Below are positions 62,128 through 64,000 of a stretch of 64,000 nucleotides of DNA, piece by piece. How positions within the stretch are numbered: the stretch's first letter is position 1; each line of letters starts with the position of its first letter. The notes beneath the pieces were generated by a model that saw only the letters and a list, made by a program, of their open reading frames with translations, was not told where the DNA came from and searched no databases. Made by a program: the position numbers and the translations under genes. The DNA is taken from contig VBEF01000036.1 in the NCBI GenBank assembly GCA_005881275.1, positions 42,504 to 106,503 on the forward strand, read 5' to 3'. This DNA comes from Chloroflexota bacterium (GTDB lineage Bacteria; Chloroflexota; Dormibacteria; Dormibacterales; Dormibacteraceae).

Positions 62128-62517
62128 TTACTTGACCGCGTTCGCGAGCTGGTCGGTCAGCTGGTCTGTGAACTGGCCGATTCCCGGTGCTTTGATGCGA
62201 CCGCCCTGGTAGTTGAAAGCTCCCACCAGGAAGATGACCCAGTAGACCATCCCGATCAACCAGACGAGCGCACCAAGCGGCCACAGGGTGACCGCGTAAA
62301 GGATCGCCGAGATCAACCAGAGGCCGCCGAGTATGACCACCGACTGCGCCGCGTTCCACTTCACGTCCGGATCGTTCTTTGCGACGAACAAGAAAATGAG
62401 TCCAGAAATCCACCAGAACAAGTAGCTCAGGATCACATTGTTCTTGGCGCTGCTCGATGTGCTCGGAGATCCGCCCATCGGCGCCGGCTGGCTGGGCGGC
62501 GGTGGCATCTGCGACAT
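62128..62517 (-). CDS. DUF4870/Tic20-like membrane protein
   Basis: A 129-residue protein. A Pro/Ser-rich N-terminus is followed by three membrane helices (VILSYLFWWISGLIFLFVAK, VVILGGLWLISAILYAV, ALVWLIGMVYWVIFLVGAF), with KNDPDVKWNAAQSVV between the first two, a typical DUF4870 feature. The function of the family is unknown. Unusually for this window it has a clear AGGAGG ribosome binding site and a leader of about 30 nt after TAATCT (62556-62561). Confidence 0.85.
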   Translation of the reverse strand: MSQMPPPPSQPAPMGGSPSTSSSAKNNVILSYLFWWISGLIFLFVAKNDPDVKWNAAQSVVILGGLWLISAILYAVTLWPLGALVWLIGMVYWVIFLVGAFNYQGGRIKAPGIGQFTDQLTDQLANAVK

Positions 62518-62555
62518 AGATCACACTCCTCCTGTTGGGGCTGTCTGCTGCGGGC

Positions 62556-62561
62556 AGATTA
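62556..62561 (-). promoter_or_regulatory. -10 box of the DUF4870 gene
   Basis: TAATCT lies about 38 nt before the ATG, which is preceded by AGGAGG. It is an example of a leadered transcript, unlike most in this window. Confidence 0.4.
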
Positions 62562-62590
62562 TCTCGACTGACGCCAAAACGCCACACCCG

Positions 62591-62604
62591 ATTCGAGTTC
62601 GAAT
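62591..62604. promoter_or_regulatory. Inverted repeat in the kinase promoter
   Basis: ATTCGA-gt-TCGAAT is a perfect 6-bp inverted repeat. It lies just upstream of TAGGCT (62613-62618), the candidate -10 of the Ser/Thr kinase gene, where an activator or repressor could bind. Confidence 0.35.
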
Positions 62605-62627
62605 GACTCTGGTAGGCTCCCCGAGAG

Positions 62628-63920
62628 ATGGCCGATCCCGGTCAACCGCCCAAGCCTGGGGCTCCGGTTCCCCCCTGGGCTCCGACCCCTGACCCGAATC
62701 AACCTACGCAACCTGGACAGCAGCCCACGGATGAAACGGCGGCCACCATGCGCCTCATCCCGGTCCCGCCGCCGACCACCCCGCCGCCGTCGATCGCCTC
62801 CATCACCACCCCGCCGCCGCTCCCTGGCGAGCGCTACATCGGCAAGTACAGGGTCAAGGGCGAGCTCGGCAGGGGCGGAATGGGCACCGTTTACCTGGCG
62901 GAGCAGCCGGGCCTCGGCCGAGAGGTGGCGATCAAGGAGCTCATCCAGTCGGCCGACCCAACTTCGCTTCGGCGTTTCCTGCAGGAGGCCCAGGTGATGG
63001 CGCGGACCAGTCATCCCAACCTGGTCCAGGTCCATGACATAGAGCTGCAGGGAAACGTGAATTACCTCGTCCTCGAGTTTGTCCGAGGCCGCTCGCTACG
63101 CAACTGGATGAGCCAGGCCCCGCTTCCGCCGCCTCAGGTCTTCGCGGTCATGCACGGAGTGCTCCAGGCGCTGGATTACGCCCACCGCCACGCCGTCGTG
63201 CATCGCGACATGAAGCCAGAAAACGTGCTCATCTCCGATGAAGGGATGGTTAAGGTCGCGGACTTCGGAATCGCGAGGCTGATGGACGACACCGGCGTCG
63301 GCGGGACGGCGACGAAGACCGGGACGACGGTCGGCACCCCGCAGTACATGTCGCCGGAGCAGGTCTCTTCGAGCAAGGTCGACGGGCGCAGCGACCTTTA
63401 CTCCGCCGGGATCATGTTCTACGAGCTGGTCGCGGGCCAACCCCCCTTCACCGCGTCGGACGCGGATGGACCCTTCACGCTGATGGCCAAGCACGTCCAG
63501 GCGCCGCCGAAACCGCCCTCGGTCTTCCAGCCAGGCCTCAACCTCGACCTCGAGCACGTCATCCTGACGTCGCTCTCCAAGCGCCCCGAGGATCGCTTTC
63601 AGACCGGTCAGGAGTTCGATGCTGCGATGTCACGCGTCGCTGACCAGATGTGCCCCGGCTGGCAGCGCAGCCTCGAGCCGGGCGCTGACCTTTCGCGCAT
63701 GGTGCCTGTCGCGACTCCGGCGACGCCAATCCCTGCGACCCCGATCGGCATGGCCATCGCCCAGCCCACGACCGCCATCCCGCCGCCGCACATCGCCTAC
63801 AACCCGACGCCGCCTGTCAAGCCGGTGACAAAGAGGTCGCTGAGCTGCCTCAGCGTGTTGGGCCTGGTGCTCGTGGCCTCAGCGAGTGTGTGGCTTTTGG
63901 CGGCGGCTCTGATCCGCTAG
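62628..63920 (+). CDS. Eukaryotic-like Ser/Thr protein kinase with C-terminal membrane anchor
   Basis: A 430-residue Hanks-type kinase. A Pro-rich 65-residue N-terminus precedes the kinase core: GELGRGGMGTVYLAEQ (Gly loop), VAIKEL (ATP lysine), VVHRDMKPENVLI (catalytic loop), VADFGIARL (DFG), TVGTPQYMSPEQV (activation/APE) and GRSDLYSAGIMFYEL. A Pro/Ala/Thr-rich linker leads to one membrane helix (LSVLGLVLVASASVWLLAAAL) at the very end, with no extracellular sensor such as PASTA. It resembles PknB-group kinases. The ATG is 9 nt after TAGGCT. Confidence 0.95.
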   Translation: MADPGQPPKPGAPVPPWAPTPDPNQPTQPGQQPTDETAATMRLIPVPPPTTPPPSIASITTPPPLPGERYIGKYRVKGELGRGGMGTVYLAEQPGLGREVAIKELIQSADPTSLRRFLQEAQVMARTSHPNLVQVHDIELQGNVNYLVLEFVRGRSLRNWMSQAPLPPPQVFAVMHGVLQALDYAHRHAVVHRDMKPENVLISDEGMVKVADFGIARLMDDTGVGGTATKTGTTVGTPQYMSPEQVSSSKVDGRSDLYSAGIMFYELVAGQPPFTASDADGPFTLMAKHVQAPPKPPSVFQPGLNLDLEHVILTSLSKRPEDRFQTGQEFDAAMSRVADQMCPGWQRSLEPGADLSRMVPVATPATPIPATPIGMAIAQPTTAIPPPHIAYNPTPPVKPVTKRSLSCLSVLGLVLVASASVWLLAAALIR

Positions 63921-64000
63921 TTCGGCGACCGAGCCTGGCGGGCGAGCGCTTCCCGCGCCGCGTCGCCGACGAGGATGTCGCTCGACCCTGACTCGCCGGC
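63917..64000 (-). CDS. C-terminal fragment of an unidentified protein, cut by window edge
   Basis: The minus strand is open from the window edge to a TAG at 63917-63919, giving a C-terminus SSDILVGDAAREALARQARS. Its stop overlaps the convergent kinase stop in CTAG, the same junction type as at 15940 and 47952. DILVGDAAREAL is reminiscent of the end of class III cyclase domains, but 27 residues are too few to assign. Confidence 0.35.
   Translation of the reverse strand, partial: AGESGSSDILVGDAAREALARQARSPN

Overview
ORGANISM. The window is high-GC, very densely packed (no stretch above about 300 bases lacks a gene) and uses many GTG/TTG starts. It mixes actinobacterial-type traits (myo-inositol-phosphate synthase with phosphatidylinositol mannoside genes, coenzyme F420 biosynthesis with F420-dependent glucose-6-phosphate dehydrogenase, a mycobacterial Rv2578c-like radical SAM protein) with traits more usual in Chloroflexota/Firmicutes (a c-di-AMP receptor next to tmk, an Ycf45/SpoIIIAA-like AAA protein, PyrR with an RNA binding site). 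I infer an uncultured soil lineage such as Dormibacterota or a neighbour in the Chloroflexota/Actinomycetota area. This is inference only. No rRNA, tRNA, CRISPR array, IS element or prophage was seen.

LAYOUT. 1-2.7 kb (minus): thiolase, small membrane protein, NatAB-like ABC exporter, zinc-finger protein. 2.7-10.2 kb (plus): pyrimidine operon pyrB-pyrR-carAB-pyrK-pyrD, with carA and carB fused into one 1445-aa protein and a PyrR-type RNA element over the pyrB ribosome binding site. 10.2-18.9 kb: membrane protein, ABC exporter whose permease carries a SpoIIM-like domain, MFS pump, SRPBCC protein, SDR, quinone reductase, DUF3465 lipoprotein, hisA, yajQ. 19-30 kb (plus): ilvE, glycerate kinase, ECF sigma factor with a built-in zinc anti-sigma motif, pdxS-pdxT, GNAT, AAA/R3H-like ATPase, tmk-darA, fused ABC transporter. 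30-36.6 kb (minus): two acyl-CoA dehydrogenases, membrane protein, DHA2 pump, luciferase-like oxidoreductase, HhH-PHP protein. 36.5-48 kb (plus): folE, then an ArsR-led cluster ino1-patA-acyltransferase-pimA-CDP-alcohol transferase-holB-hisC-HD-gyaR-HAD-PIG-L, then ispH. 48-54 kb: MaoC-like protein, diguanylate cyclase, NUDIX, MFS, CHASE2-adenylate cyclase, sirtuin. 54-58.4 kb: birA and an F420 module fgd-cofC-cofE-cofD. 58-64 kb: YqeY, nth, radical SAM repair-like protein behind an SOS-box-like site, small proteins, Ser/Thr kinase.

HOW IT WORKS TOGETHER. Three nucleotide-messenger systems coexist (c-di-GMP, cAMP, c-di-AMP). Lipid genes point to inositol phospholipids and their mannosides. 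F420 is both made and reduced here, and two luciferase-like genes could use it.

WHAT STANDS OUT. (1) A recurrent promoter layout, TANNNT followed after 6-9 nt by GTG/ATG, implies widespread leaderless transcription; in two or three divergent pairs one near-palindromic box serves both directions. (2) Four genes have no ATG/GTG/TTG start where one is needed and appear to start at CTG, and a fifth offers only ATA. (3) Three genes within 3.5 kb (second acyltransferase, CDP-alcohol phosphatidyltransferase, hisC) each lack an internal block of about 35-55 residues including catalytic residues, two of them also frameshifted: either local gene decay or an assembly problem. (4) Fusions: CarA-CarB, ABC-2 permease-SpoIIM, sigma-ZAS, ABC ATPase-permease.
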